Shown: positions 1-7,714, counted from the stretch's first letter. The stretch: DNA of 12,809 bases from Sphingomonadaceae bacterium (GCA_009923795.1 RFSU01000045.1:1-12809), one strand, 5' to 3'. Translations and numbers: made by a program. Notes: a model not told the origin generated them from the letters alone.

Positions 1-349
1 GAATCTGCTCGGCGTTGCAGTTGCGATAGAGGTTGTCCAGCACGATGTTGTCGTGCACGACGTAGCTCAGGGCCAGCGCGTGATTCCATCGACCAAAGGC
101 CTGAACGACTGCACCGGCTGACACCATGTCCAGACCAAGCCCTCCGTCTTCTTCCGCCACGGTAATTCCGAAGAACCCAGCTGCTGCAATTTTGGCAAAT
201 GCTTCGGGAGGCCACCACTCCTCGGCATCCATTCGAGTCGACAGCGGGTACAACTCCCGTCGTGCGAACTCATCCGCAGCATCAAAGACGCGCTGCTGGT
301 CGGCGTCGAAACCGTAGGGATTGCGCTGCGTAATTGAAACTTGATCCAT
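1..349 (-). CDS. Acyl-CoA dehydrogenase, N-terminal part (runs off left edge)
   Basis: Reverse-strand reading from the ATG at 349-347 stays open for 116 codons to the window edge, so the gene is cut by the window and not necessarily truncated in the genome. The translation has the look of the N-terminal helical domain of FAD-dependent acyl-CoA dehydrogenases: a 'FDAADEFARRELYPL' helix near residues 22-36, then 'GFFGITVAEEDGGLGLD' near residues 60-76, followed by a helix with 'GAVVQAFGRWNHALALSYVVH'-like composition. The family oxidises acyl-CoA to 2-enoyl-CoA and passes electrons to ETF. A Shine-Dalgarno AGGAG (reverse strand, 358-362) sits 8 nt from the ATG and supports this start. It is divergent from the tetR-carboxylase operon and shares its control region, which suggests it supplies the enoyl-CoA for the carboxylase. 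The isovaleryl/citronellyl-type subfamily is plausible, but the catalytic base and C-terminal domain are outside the window. Confidence 0.88.
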   Translation of the reverse strand, partial: MDQVSITQRNPYGFDADQQRVFDAADEFARRELYPLSTRMDAEEWWPPEAFAKIAAAGFFGITVAEEDGGLGLDMVSAGAVVQAFGRWNHALALSYVVHDNIVLDNLYRNCNAEQI

Positions 350-426
350 TGAACACACTCCTGAAGAAGGCAAGGCCGTTGCTGGTGACTTACACACTTT
401 CGCTTCAATCTGTCGCTTTATGCAGA

Positions 427-451
427 AATAAGTAAAATTAACTCACTTATT
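427..451. repeat. Inverted repeat AATAAGT-N11-ACTTATT, candidate operator
   Basis: The arms AATAAGT (427-433) and ACTTATT (445-451) are exact reverse complements with an 11-nt spacer. The site lies about 80 bp upstream of the leftward acyl-CoA dehydrogenase start. A TetR-type or other dimeric regulator could bind there. In AT-rich DNA a 7-bp repeat may also occur by chance. Confidence 0.35.
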
Positions 452-597
452 CTTGGTGAAATTTTTCTTGCCGGCAGACAATCGATTGAAGCGTTGATAT
501 TGATCTGATTCACAAGCTAAAACCAAAAAAATACTTACTTGTCCACTAAAGAATTATTCAAGAAAATCAACTCTGGTGTACTAGGGTTTTCTCTGTG

Positions 598-627
598 TTG
601 ACTCATTTTGTGAGGCTAACTCATAAT
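598..627 (+). promoter_or_regulatory. Sigma70-like promoter for the tetR-carboxylase operon
   Basis: A -35 box TTGACT (598-603, one mismatch to TTGACA) and a -10 box CATAAT (622-627, one mismatch to TATAAT) are separated by 18 bp. Transcription would begin near 634, about 25 nt before the tetR ATG. The promoter is overlapped by two near-identical octamers, TGACTCAT (599-606) and TAACTCAT (617-624), which are 18 bp apart. A regulator bound to them would block polymerase, consistent with autorepression by the adjacent TetR protein. Confidence 0.6.
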
Positions 628-658
628 ATTATTTACCCGCTTCCTGCGGGCCAACCGA

Positions 659-1381
659 ATGGAGAAAAGCTTGAGCACTCTGAGAGCTCCACGCGCCGCG
701 CACCTACCCCGCCAGGAGAGGATGGACAGCATCCTTTCGGCGGCTCGTCACGTCTTCTCAGACAAGGGGTATGAAGCCGCGTCAATGGCTGAGATCGGCG
801 CTTGTGTCGGAGTCTCCGAGGCTGCCATCTACAAGTACTTTGACAGCAAGCGGAGCCTGCTACTGAGCGTGATTCAGGACTGGTTTCTCGGGATGATTGC
901 CGGAAACCGGGAAAAGGTCGCAGGTGTGTATGGCGTTAGGTCGCGGGTACATCTGTTGATCTGGCAACACCTGAATACGATTCGCGATGCGTCGGACCTG
1001 TGCCGGCTTTTCTATGCCGAGGTCCGCAGTCGACCTGACTATGTCGGTAGCAAGCTACATTCGCTTAATCGGGAGGCTACGCAGCTGCTCACCCTGGAGA
1101 TCGACGAAGGAATTGCCACGGGCCTGATCCGCTCCGATATCCCGGTACGACTCGTGCGCGACATTGTGTTTGGTGGGATTGAGCACCACGTGTCTGCCTT
1201 TCTGGCTGGCCATGGACAGCTGGACTGCGATGCAATTGCAGATTCGATGACGAGCATTCTTTTTGAAGGCGTTCAGGCCCGAAAAGTTTCTGTTCACGAC
1301 GCAATCGAGCGGATCGAGCATGTTGCTGAGCGGCTGGAGCGTGCGCTTGGGCCCAAGCCGGTTCGCAGGGGCGGCCGATGA
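659..1381 (+). CDS. TetR/AcrR-family transcriptional regulator
   Basis: This 240-residue protein has the TetR layout. An N-terminal helix containing 'RMDSILSAARHVFSDKGYEAAS' composition (about residues 21-42) leads into the helix-turn-helix at about residues 43-62, with 'MAEIGACVGVSEAAIYKYF' and the usual 'YKYFDSK' ending. A longer variable ligand-binding, dimerisation domain follows. TetR proteins usually repress neighbouring genes until a small ligand, here perhaps an acyl-CoA, releases them. The ATG at 659 has only a weak upstream ribosome site. An in-frame ATG at 722 has AGGAG at 714-718, but starting there would trim the helix before the HTH, so I keep 659. The stop overlaps the next start as ATGA (1378-1381), which implies translational coupling with the carboxylase genes and co-expression of the regulator with its targets. 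Confidence 0.92.
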   Translation: MEKSLSTLRAPRAAHLPRQERMDSILSAARHVFSDKGYEAASMAEIGACVGVSEAAIYKYFDSKRSLLLSVIQDWFLGMIAGNREKVAGVYGVRSRVHLLIWQHLNTIRDASDLCRLFYAEVRSRPDYVGSKLHSLNREATQLLTLEIDEGIATGLIRSDIPVRLVRDIVFGGIEHHVSAFLAGHGQLDCDAIADSMTSILFEGVQARKVSVHDAIERIEHVAERLERALGPKPVRRGGR

Positions 1382-2856
1382 TCCGGCCTATTCGCCGCTT
1401 GCTGATCGCCAATCGGGGCGAGATTGCCTGCCGCATCATCGAGACGGCACGCAAGTTGGGGATCGCGACCGTGGCAGTCCAGCATCGGCTTGACCACAAA
1501 GCGCCTCACGCCATATTGGCAGACGAGGTCATGGAAATCGAAGGCGAGACGCCAGTCGGCGCTTATTTGGACTCGTCCCAACTGGTCCGTGCTGCGATTC
1601 AAAAAGGGTGCGATGCCATTCATCCAGGCTATGGATTCCTGTCGGAGAACGCTTCATTTGCCTTGGCAGTCCGCGAAGCGGGTTTGATCTTTGTCGGCCC
1701 GGGCGCCGAGACGATCCGCCTCATGGGCGACAAGATCACTGCGCGGGATTTCGCAGTGCGCCATGACGTTCCGGTCTCGCCTTCTGTGATGGCGGATGGT
1801 GACCTTTCACGATTCGCCACCGATGCATCGCGGATTGGATTTCCCTTGCTGATCAAGGCCGCAGCTGGCGGCGGCGGCAAGGGCATGAGCATTGTCAGAT
1901 CGCTGGATGATTTGATTGAACGTGCTGCGCTGGCAGCGGGCGAGGCTGGGCGCTACTTTGGCGACAACCGGATCTATGCCGAGCGCTATGTCGAGCGGCC
2001 GCGCCATATCGAAGTGCAGATTGTTGGCGATGGAAAAGGAAACGTCATACATCTGGGAGATCGAGAGTGTTCCATTCAGCGCCGGTTCCAGAAGATCATT
2101 GAGGAGGCGCCTTCAGTCAATCTACCGGATAACCTTCGTGCGGCGATGATCGATTCAGCTTTGCGGCTTGCCAGTGCTGCGTGCTATGAAAACGTGGGAA
2201 CCGTCGAGTTCATCGTCGCGCCCGATGGCGCTTATTATTTTCTGGAAATGAACACCCGACTACAGGTGGAGCACCGGGTCACAGAAATGGTTTGCGGCCT
2301 TGACATTGTGGCAATTCAACTTGCTATCGCCTCAGGCGATGGCCTCCCCGATCAGGGCTCAATTCAATTTAAGGGGAGCGCCATCGAGTGCCGGATTTGC
2401 GCAGAGAATCCCGATCGCGATTTCATGCCTGAGACAGGCCGTGTCCTTGGCATTGTTCACCCACGCCAGCCATGGTCAATCTTTGACAGCGGGCTCTCAG
2501 AAGGACAGGTCATTGGTACGAATTTCGACCCGATGCTTGCAAAGCTTGTTACACATGGCGCGTCGCGTGCCGAGGCAGTCGAGCGAATGACGCAGGCCAT
2601 AAGATGTACAACTATTCTGGGCGTTGTTACCAACCTGGACTACCTCGGCCGGATCATTGAACACCCCGGCTTTCTCGCCGGTGACTTGCATACTGGCTTT
2701 CTGGTGGAGCATGCGCCATCACTCGCGCCTCATGCGCTCGGCGCGCAGGAGCTAATTGACATCTTGATTGCAGCCGCCATGTCTAACCCTGGCTTGCAGC
2801 GGCTTATCGACGATGTACCCGAGCCCTACGCGCTTGCCGGTGGGTGGAGAAACTGA
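1378..2856 (+). CDS. Biotin carboxylase subunit of an acyl-CoA carboxylase (split alpha subunit)
   Basis: This 492-residue ATP-grasp biotin carboxylase would carboxylate biotin on the carrier protein using ATP and bicarbonate. Visible motifs are 'LLIANRGEIACRI' at 8-20, 'IHPGYGFLSEN' at 81-91, GDK at 117-119, the glycine loop 'AAAGGGGKGM' at 161-170, 'DRECSIQRR' at 228-236, 'EMNTRLQVEHRVTE' at 290-303, and ECRI with Arg339. The usual EHPVTE reads EHRVTE here. That position also varies in eukaryotic enzymes (EHTVTE), so activity is not excluded. The protein is about 40 residues longer than E. coli AccC. Its tail, ending 'EPYALAGGWRN', matches the linker that in MccA/PccA-type alpha subunits runs straight into the BT domain. 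The biotin carrier gene starts 1 bp after the stop in another frame. The product is thus the front part of an alpha subunit normally about 660 residues long. Confidence 0.93.
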   Translation: MIRPIRRLLIANRGEIACRIIETARKLGIATVAVQHRLDHKAPHAILADEVMEIEGETPVGAYLDSSQLVRAAIQKGCDAIHPGYGFLSENASFALAVREAGLIFVGPGAETIRLMGDKITARDFAVRHDVPVSPSVMADGDLSRFATDASRIGFPLLIKAAAGGGGKGMSIVRSLDDLIERAALAAGEAGRYFGDNRIYAERYVERPRHIEVQIVGDGKGNVIHLGDRECSIQRRFQKIIEEAPSVNLPDNLRAAMIDSALRLASAACYENVGTVEFIVAPDGAYYFLEMNTRLQVEHRVTEMVCGLDIVAIQLAIASGDGLPDQGSIQFKGSAIECRICAENPDRDFMPETGRVLGIVHPRQPWSIFDSGLSEGQVIGTNFDPMLAKLVTHGASRAEAVERMTQAIRCTTILGVVTNLDYLGRIIEHPGFLAGDLHTGFLVEHAPSLAPHALGAQELIDILIAAAMSNPGLQRLIDDVPEPYALAGGWRN

Positions 2857-2857
2857 C

Positions 2858-3355
2858 ATGCCAACAGTCATGCACATGGATGGGCAGGAGCATCAACTGG
2901 AGATTGTGGCAAGGCGGCCCGAACTGGTTCTTCGCGTCGATGGGGCGCTACACATCGTCCGCCCAATCACTCGGGGCTTTCAACTTAATCTGATAGAGGT
3001 TGACGGACGTCAGGTCCGTTTCCACGCAGCCAGCGAAGGCGCAGTCGTGCACGTCCGCTGCGACGGTCGGAGTCACCGGGTGGCGATACACGATCCACGT
3101 GACGCACGCGGCATGGTGCGGGCGGCCGGCGATGAAATCGTTGCAGAAATGCCGGGCACGCTGGTGGCGATTGTCAAGGCACAGGGCGAGGAGGTCGTTG
3201 CAGGCGATGTCGTTGTCACCATAGAAAGCATGAAGCTTCTAATGAATTTGTCTGCTCCGCGCGCAGGTCGTATTGCCCGGATCGCGGTGGAGTTGAACCA
3301 GACTTTCGACAAGGGCGCCATACTGGTTATGCTCGAGCCGGCGGTGGAGACGTGA
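2858..3355 (+). CDS. Biotin carboxyl carrier protein with BT-like N-terminal domain
   Basis: This is a 165-residue protein. Residues 93-161 form a biotinyl/lipoyl domain: 'AEMPGTLVAIVKAQGEEV' leads to 'VTIESMKLLMN', where Lys126 is the predicted biotin attachment site. The motif is ESMKL instead of the commoner AMKM, a variant also seen in carboxylases. Residues 1-90 are beta-rich ('RPELVLRVDG', 'NLIEVDGRQVRFH', 'VVHVRCDGRSHRV') and resemble the BT domain that links BC and BCCP in PccA/MccA and contacts the beta subunit. I chose the ATG at 2858, 1 bp after the biotin carboxylase stop, because GGTGGAG (2844-2850 area) precedes it and the upstream extension is only a shadow of the previous gene. 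The stop overlaps the carboxyltransferase start region, so the three carboxylase genes are translationally linked. Confidence 0.9.
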   Translation: MPTVMHMDGQEHQLEIVARRPELVLRVDGALHIVRPITRGFQLNLIEVDGRQVRFHAASEGAVVHVRCDGRSHRVAIHDPRDARGMVRAAGDEIVAEMPGTLVAIVKAQGEEVVAGDVVVTIESMKLLMNLSAPRAGRIARIAVELNQTFDKGAILVMLEPAVET

Positions 3356-3357
3356 AC

Positions 3358-4965
3358 ATGCGCAGAATTGCCTCAAAGCTCTCGACATCAGATCCTGATT
3401 TTAGGCTTAATGACGTGCACTACCGCAAGGTCGTCGCTGAACTCAAAGCCCGCCAATTCGCAGCCCGCAGCGAGAGGCCGCAGCGCGATCTTGATCGCCT
3501 CCAGCAGCAGGGAAAGATGCTGCCGCGCGAACGGGTGGAGATGCTGCTTGACCCCGGAACACCATTCCTTGAACTTTCCACGCTCGCTGCCAACATGGAC
3601 TATGACGGCGAGAGTCCCGGAGCCAGTGCGATAACCGGCATCGGTATCGTCGCGGGCCGGGAAGTTGCCATCCATGCGGATGACAGCTCGGTCAAAGGGG
3701 GTGCCTGGTACCCACTCACGATCAAGAAAATCGTTCGTCTGCTGGATATTGCGATTGAGAACCGCTTGCCTGTCGTCCACCTGTGCGACAGTGCCGGAGG
3801 GTTTTTGCAACAGCAGTCAGATCTTTTTGCAGATCGCCATATGGCAGGGCGTATCTTTCGCAATCAATGCCAGCTTTCCAAGATGGGTGTCCATCAACTC
3901 GCCCTGGTTTTTGGTCACTGTACCGCAGGGGGCGCTTATGTTCCTGCCCTGTCCGACTACTCCGTGATCGTCAGGGGGATAGGCGCCGTATTTCTGGGTG
4001 GTCCGCCACTTGTGAAGGCCGCAACGGGCGAAGAGGTTGGTTTTGAGGAACTTGGTGGTGCCGATATGCACACCTCCGTATCCGGTACTTGTGACTATGC
4101 AGCTGACACCGAAGAGGAGGCGATCGCAATCGGTCGCGAGATCGTGGCGCAGTGGCGGCGCCAGCCACGTTGGAATTGCCAGCGTGATTCGATTGAAGCC
4201 CCTTACTACGACCCCCAAGAACTCTACGGCGTGATTCCGCACAACTCCAAGGCCATCTTCGACATGCGGGAGGTGATTGCGCGCATGGTCGACGGAAGCC
4301 GCTTCCATGAGTACCAGCCTGACTACGGTACGGCCCTGGTTTGCGGCTACGCCAACTTGTGGGGCTGGAAGGTTGGAATCGTTGCGAACAACGGCGTGCT
4401 GTTCAGCGACTCGTCTCTAAAAGCGGCCCACTTCATCGAACTGTGCAACCAGAACGAGACGCCACTTGTGTTCCTGCAGAACATCACCGGTTACATGGTG
4501 GGGAGAGATTATGAGCGCAAGGGAATCACCAAGGACGGCGCCAAGATGATCATGGCGCAAAGCTGCTCTAGGGTTCCAAAGTTCACCGTGATGTGCAATG
4601 CTTCGTTTGGCGCAGGCAACTACGGTATGTGCGGACGGGCCTTTGACGCGCGCATGTTGTTTGGCTGGCCAACTTACCAGATCGCAACCATGGGCGGCGA
4701 CCAGGCAGTCAATACGCTTCTGGAAGTCAAGATGCGCCAGATGCGCCGCAACGGCGAGCCGCTCGACAAGGAAATCCTCGCCAGGATCCGCGACGAGACA
4801 AGAGGCGCCTACGAACACCAGCTTTCAGCCTACTTTGCGACGTCCCGAATATGGGACGACGGACTGCTGGATCCCGTTGACACGCGAAACGCACTTGGAA
4901 TGGCGATAACAGCCTCAATGAACGCACCCCTTGGTGAACCCGGATACGGAGTGTTCCGGCTATGA
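3358..4965 (+). CDS. Acyl-CoA carboxylase beta subunit (carboxyltransferase, methylcrotonyl/geranyl-CoA carboxylase type)
   Basis: This 535-residue carboxyltransferase, as long as a typical MccB, moves CO2 from carboxybiotin to an acyl- or enoyl-CoA. It has the two crotonase-like halves. Motifs include 'GKMLPRERVEMLLDPG' (52-67), the first oxyanion region 'HCTAGGAYVPALSD' (187-200), 'FLGGPPLVKAATGEEV' (212-227), which is a hallmark of the MCC/GCC branch and not of PccB, and the second oxyanion region 'SFGAGNYGMCGRAF' (416-429). The C-terminal segment 'WPTYQIATMGGDQAVN' differs from the common 'WPN..I.VMGGEQAA', and 'DSAGGFLQQQ' differs from the usual 'DSGGAFLP', so it is a divergent member and its substrate is open. 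I prefer ATG 3358, with GGAG at 3346-3349. A GTG at 3352 would add two residues and overlap the carrier-protein stop. Confidence 0.92.
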   Translation: MRRIASKLSTSDPDFRLNDVHYRKVVAELKARQFAARSERPQRDLDRLQQQGKMLPRERVEMLLDPGTPFLELSTLAANMDYDGESPGASAITGIGIVAGREVAIHADDSSVKGGAWYPLTIKKIVRLLDIAIENRLPVVHLCDSAGGFLQQQSDLFADRHMAGRIFRNQCQLSKMGVHQLALVFGHCTAGGAYVPALSDYSVIVRGIGAVFLGGPPLVKAATGEEVGFEELGGADMHTSVSGTCDYAADTEEEAIAIGREIVAQWRRQPRWNCQRDSIEAPYYDPQELYGVIPHNSKAIFDMREVIARMVDGSRFHEYQPDYGTALVCGYANLWGWKVGIVANNGVLFSDSSLKAAHFIELCNQNETPLVFLQNITGYMVGRDYERKGITKDGAKMIMAQSCSRVPKFTVMCNASFGAGNYGMCGRAFDARMLFGWPTYQIATMGGDQAVNTLLEVKMRQMRRNGEPLDKEILARIRDETRGAYEHQLSAYFATSRIWDDGLLDPVDTRNALGMAITASMNAPLGEPGYGVFRL

Positions 4966-5012
4966 ACGCAAGCCTTTTTGAAAACCTGATTGAGGGGGGT
5001 CATCTTGACTAG
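4962..5012 (+). CDS. Possible 16-residue coupling/leader peptide between carboxyltransferase and livH
   Basis: An ATG overlaps the carboxyltransferase stop (ATGA at 4962-4965) and opens a 16-codon frame ending with TAG at 5010-5012. GGAG lies about 10 nt upstream. The frame spans the gap and overlaps the preferred livH start (5005) by a few bases. It could carry ribosomes across the gap to livH. There is no recognisable product and no independent support, so chance is a fair alternative. Confidence 0.25.
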   Translation: MNASLFENLIEGGHLD

Positions 5013-5871
5013 CCAGGACATCCTCAACCTGCTGCTGATCGGCATCAGTCAAGGCTGTGCCTATGGGCTCGTGGCGCTCGGCTTCGTGCTCATCTACAAG
5101 GCGACAGAGATTGTCAATTTTTCGCATGGCGAGTTCATGATGCTAGGTGGCTTCGTTTCGCTGCCGCTGATCGCCTTTTTTGGTTTCTGGCCCGGCATCA
5201 TCTGCGCCGTCCTTGCGATGGCAGTGACCGGCTTCCTGCTTGATTCACTGGTGATGCGAAGGATCATTGGCGAGAGTCAGGCGAGCGTTTTCATTCTGAC
5301 CGTCGCTTTTGGATTCATCTTTCGTTCCTTCGCCGGCATGGTCTGGGGTTGGGAGGCCATTCCGTTTCCAGACTTTTTCACGGGAAGCCTGAATGTTGGC
5401 GGCCTAACCATGCGTACCAACCGCATAGCGATCATCGTCGCGACCGTGGTTCTATGTGTACTGCTGTACGCGTTTTTCTCCCGCACCAAAGTTGGCATCG
5501 CGATGCAGGCAGCCAGCCAGAACCAATTGGCTGCGTATTACATGAGCATTCCAGTCAAAACCCTGGTGTCTGTGGTGTGGGCCCTCGGTGCAGCGGTTGC
5601 AGCAGTAGCGGGAATCTTCAACGCGCCCTTTACCCAGGTGGACACACACGTGGGCGGACTCGGACTGAAGGCGCTTGCGGGTGCCATCGTTGGCGGCTTC
5701 GGGTCGATTCCAGGGGCCTTGCTTGGATGCATTCTTATCGGAGTCATGGAGCCGTTCTCCGATCTCTTTTTCCCGACCCTGAAGGGAGTGTCAGCATACG
5801 CATTGATGCTTGTTGTTCTGTTCGTGCGGCCCGAAGGGCTGATTGCGCAGACGTTTGCCAAGAAGGTTTGA
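5005..5871 (+). CDS. livH: Branched-chain-amino-acid-type ABC transporter permease (LivH family)
   Basis: This 288-residue hydrophobic inner-membrane protein has several membrane segments and the LivH signature 'GLVALGFVLIYKATEIVNFSHGEF' pattern near residues 21-44. The EAA-like cytoplasmic loop 'GLKALAGAIVGGFGSIPGA' lies near the C-terminal third. LivH and LivM form the channel of HAAT-family importers, which move branched amino acids but in catabolic clusters often carry carboxylic or aromatic acids. The start appears to be TTG at 5005, because GAGGGGGG (4992-4999) is placed about 5 nt before it. A TTG at 4990 would add five residues but puts that ribosome site inside the coding region. It follows the carboxyltransferase by about 40 bp and precedes livM by 4 bp, which ties transport to the carboxylase operon. 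Confidence 0.93.
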   Translation: MTSQDILNLLLIGISQGCAYGLVALGFVLIYKATEIVNFSHGEFMMLGGFVSLPLIAFFGFWPGIICAVLAMAVTGFLLDSLVMRRIIGESQASVFILTVAFGFIFRSFAGMVWGWEAIPFPDFFTGSLNVGGLTMRTNRIAIIVATVVLCVLLYAFFSRTKVGIAMQAASQNQLAAYYMSIPVKTLVSVVWALGAAVAAVAGIFNAPFTQVDTHVGGLGLKALAGAIVGGFGSIPGALLGCILIGVMEPFSDLFFPTLKGVSAYALMLVVLFVRPEGLIAQTFAKKV

Positions 5872-5875
5872 AGCC

Positions 5876-6953
5876 ATGCAAACACTCTTCAAGACGAGCT
5901 ACGACCAGGACATTGACCATCTGCCATTCCTGTCTGAGAAGTGGCGAGTGTTGCTGATGGCTGCACTCCTTGTGCTTGCCCCCTTTGTGCTGAGTTCTTA
6001 CCTGCTGAACCAGCTTGGCATGCTGCTGGTGTACGCGATCGCCGGGATCGGACTCATGATGCTCACCGGTTTCACCGGGCAGGTCAGCTTCGGTCATGGC
6101 GCTTTCCTCGCTATTGGTGCCTACACCTGCTCAGTGCTGATGGCCAAAGGAATGTCCTTTATGTTTGCATTGCCCGTGACCGTCCTGCTGTCGACCGCCG
6201 TTGGTGCTGCGTTGGGGCGGTCGGCATCTAAGATGCACGGCTTATATCTAGCGATCGCGACGCTGGCATTCGCAGTGCTTGTCGAGACGCTGCTTGGTCA
6301 ATGGGAGACGGTCACCGGCGGCCTGGAAGGCATGCGCGTACCTGCATTGAAGTTATTTGGATTCGACATGTCTGGCTCCACTGCCCGGTATGCAATAGAT
6401 CTTGTATTCTTCGGCGTCGTGCTTTTGGCCTGTGCAAATATTCTCAGATCTGCGAGCGGACGGGCATTCATCTCGGTGCGTGACTCCGAGTTGTCAGCGC
6501 GTTGCCTTGGCGTGAACGCCACATCGACAAAGATCACAGCGTTTGCATTGAGCGCCGGAATCAACCGGACTTGCAGGTGCGCTGATGGCGCAACACCTGC
6601 AATTTATCTCCCCCGAGGCTTTCGAACTCAAGGAGTCGTTGCGTCTGTTGCTCATGATCGTTGTAGGTGGCATGGGAACCCTGCTAGGACCAATTCTCGG
6701 GGCTGCATTCGTGATGGTTCTACCTCTGGTGATTCGAGAAGCACGTAACTTCATGCCGGCTTCTGTTGCTGATGCGCCGGGCATCGAACCTCTGGTGTTT
6801 GGGTTGGTGATCGTTCTGTTCATACTCTTCGAGCCTTCTGGCCTTGCTGGCCGCTGGGTCAAAATCCGACGACTGATTGAGACATTTCCGTACTACCGCT
6901 CTGACTCGTTTGTGCGCCAGAAGCGCTACCTTAAGACGGAGCGCATGAGATGA
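5876..6953 (+). pseudogene. livM: ABC transporter permease LivM, interrupted by a +1 frameshift
   Basis: Two adjacent frames together encode a 358-residue LivM-family permease. The first runs from ATG 5876 and includes 'YAIAGIGLMMLTGFTGQVSFGHGAFLAIGAY'-type LivM sequence. Homology stays in frame to 'ITAFALSAGI' near 6562. From 6567 onward the LivM continuation 'GLAGALMAQHLQFISPEAF' and 'SLRLLLMIVVGGMGTLLGP' is in a different frame and runs to the TGA at 6951-6953. One extra base within AACC at 6563-6566 explains the break. Without repair the first frame runs out of homology and stops at 6748. The tail 'RQKRYLKTERMR' resembles LivM proteins of carboxylate/aromatic-acid clusters. An ATG at 6585 could restart the second half with a weak AGGTG upstream. 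The surrounding genes are intact, so a recent mutation or a sequencing error are both possible. Confidence 0.85.
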
Positions 6954-7714
6954 ATCGCCTGGTGATCGAAGACCTCTCAATCCGTTTTGGCGGCGTCACT
7001 GCACTTGACGGCGTTTCGTTTTCGGTGGAGCCTGGCGAGATATTCGCCATCATTGGACCCAATGGCGCCGGCAAGTCCACCATATTCAATTTATTGAGCC
7101 GCCTCTACCAACCCAGTGGCGGTCGCATGACATACGGCGAGGCAGATCTGATGCGCTGTGAAACGCACCAGATTGCCTCACTCGGGATCGCACGTACTTT
7201 TCAGAATATTGAATTGTTTGAGAACGCTACAGTGCTGCAGAACATGCTGGTCGGGCGGCACCGCCTGACGCAACGCAACCTGTTGCTCGAAATGATTTTT
7301 CCGCACGCCATCCGGGAAAGCGAGCGCCAGCAGCGTCTGGCTGTCGAACGGATCATTGATCTGCTGGAACTAGAGCACCTGCGGTACGAGACCGTACGTG
7401 ATCTGCCCTATGGCGCGCGCAAGAATGTCGAAATTGCCCGTGCCCTTTGCGCAGAACCCACGCTGTTGTTGTTGGACGAGCCAGCCTCGGGGCTGAACCC
7501 TGAAGAGACTGATGACCTCGGATTCTGGCTGGAAGATATACGGGCAGATCTGGGGGTCACGCTGATTATGGTCGAGCACGACATGGGACTGGTGAACCGT
7601 ATGGCTGACCGGGTGCTGGCTCTGCACAACGGCAAGACATTAGCGCTTGGAACTGCGCAAGAGGTGCGCGAGAACCCGCAAGTGCAGTCGGCCTACCTCG
7701 GAGGCGCGTCATGA
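6950..7714 (+). CDS. livG: ABC transporter ATP-binding protein LivG
   Basis: This 254-residue cytoplasmic ATPase shows Walker A 'GPNGAGKST' at 36-44, Q-loop 'TFQNIELF' at 83-90, the LivG-type signature 'LPYGARKNVEIARAL' at 152-166 (LPYG in place of LSGG), Walker B 'LLLLDEP' at 172-178 and the H-loop His210. It would power uptake together with LivF on the LivHM channel. The start overlaps the livM stop (ATGA at 6950-6953) and its own stop overlaps livF, so expression is coupled. All motifs are intact despite the frameshift in the upstream livM. LivG is typically about 255 residues, matching this one. Confidence 0.95.
   Translation: MNRLVIEDLSIRFGGVTALDGVSFSVEPGEIFAIIGPNGAGKSTIFNLLSRLYQPSGGRMTYGEADLMRCETHQIASLGIARTFQNIELFENATVLQNMLVGRHRLTQRNLLLEMIFPHAIRESERQQRLAVERIIDLLELEHLRYETVRDLPYGARKNVEIARALCAEPTLLLLDEPASGLNPEETDDLGFWLEDIRADLGVTLIMVEHDMGLVNRMADRVLALHNGKTLALGTAQEVRENPQVQSAYLGGAS

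Larger units (their letters stand above)
350..658. promoter_or_regulatory. Divergent AT-rich control region between acyl-CoA dehydrogenase and tetR operon
   Basis: No convincing gene is present in these roughly 310 bp, which are clearly richer in A/T than the flanking genes. The segment separates two divergent genes, the usual place for a TetR-family regulator to bind. Visible elements are a sigma70-like promoter for tetR (598-627), a 7-bp inverted repeat AATAAGT/ACTTATT (427-433 and 445-451), and repeated TNACTCA motifs at 439, 599 and 617. I see no convincing promoter for the leftward gene. Operator function is an inference from position and symmetry. Confidence 0.6.

Noticed and set aside
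67..408. 113-codon reverse-strand open frame at the left end
   Set aside because: It overlaps the acyl-CoA dehydrogenase start on the same strand in another frame; the dehydrogenase frame (1-349) has clear family sequence and a good ribosome site, this one has neither.
2267..2308. EHRVTE in place of EHPVTE in the biotin carboxylase as a sign of inactivation
   Set aside because: The Pro position varies in active biotin carboxylases (for example EHTVTE); the catalytic Glu, Arg and Lys residues around it are retained.
3817..4308. 163-codon reverse-strand open frame
   Set aside because: It is antisense to the highly conserved carboxyltransferase core and shows no family features.
5349..5957. 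202-codon forward open frame
   Set aside because: It lies in a shifted frame over livH and the livM start, with no recognisable motifs and a Cys/Arg/His-rich composition typical of an out-of-frame shadow.
6540..6600. Programmed +1 ribosomal frameshift in livM
   Set aside because: No slippery codon pair with a rare or stop codon, no internal Shine-Dalgarno at the right spacing and no obvious downstream structure; LivM is not known to use frameshifting.
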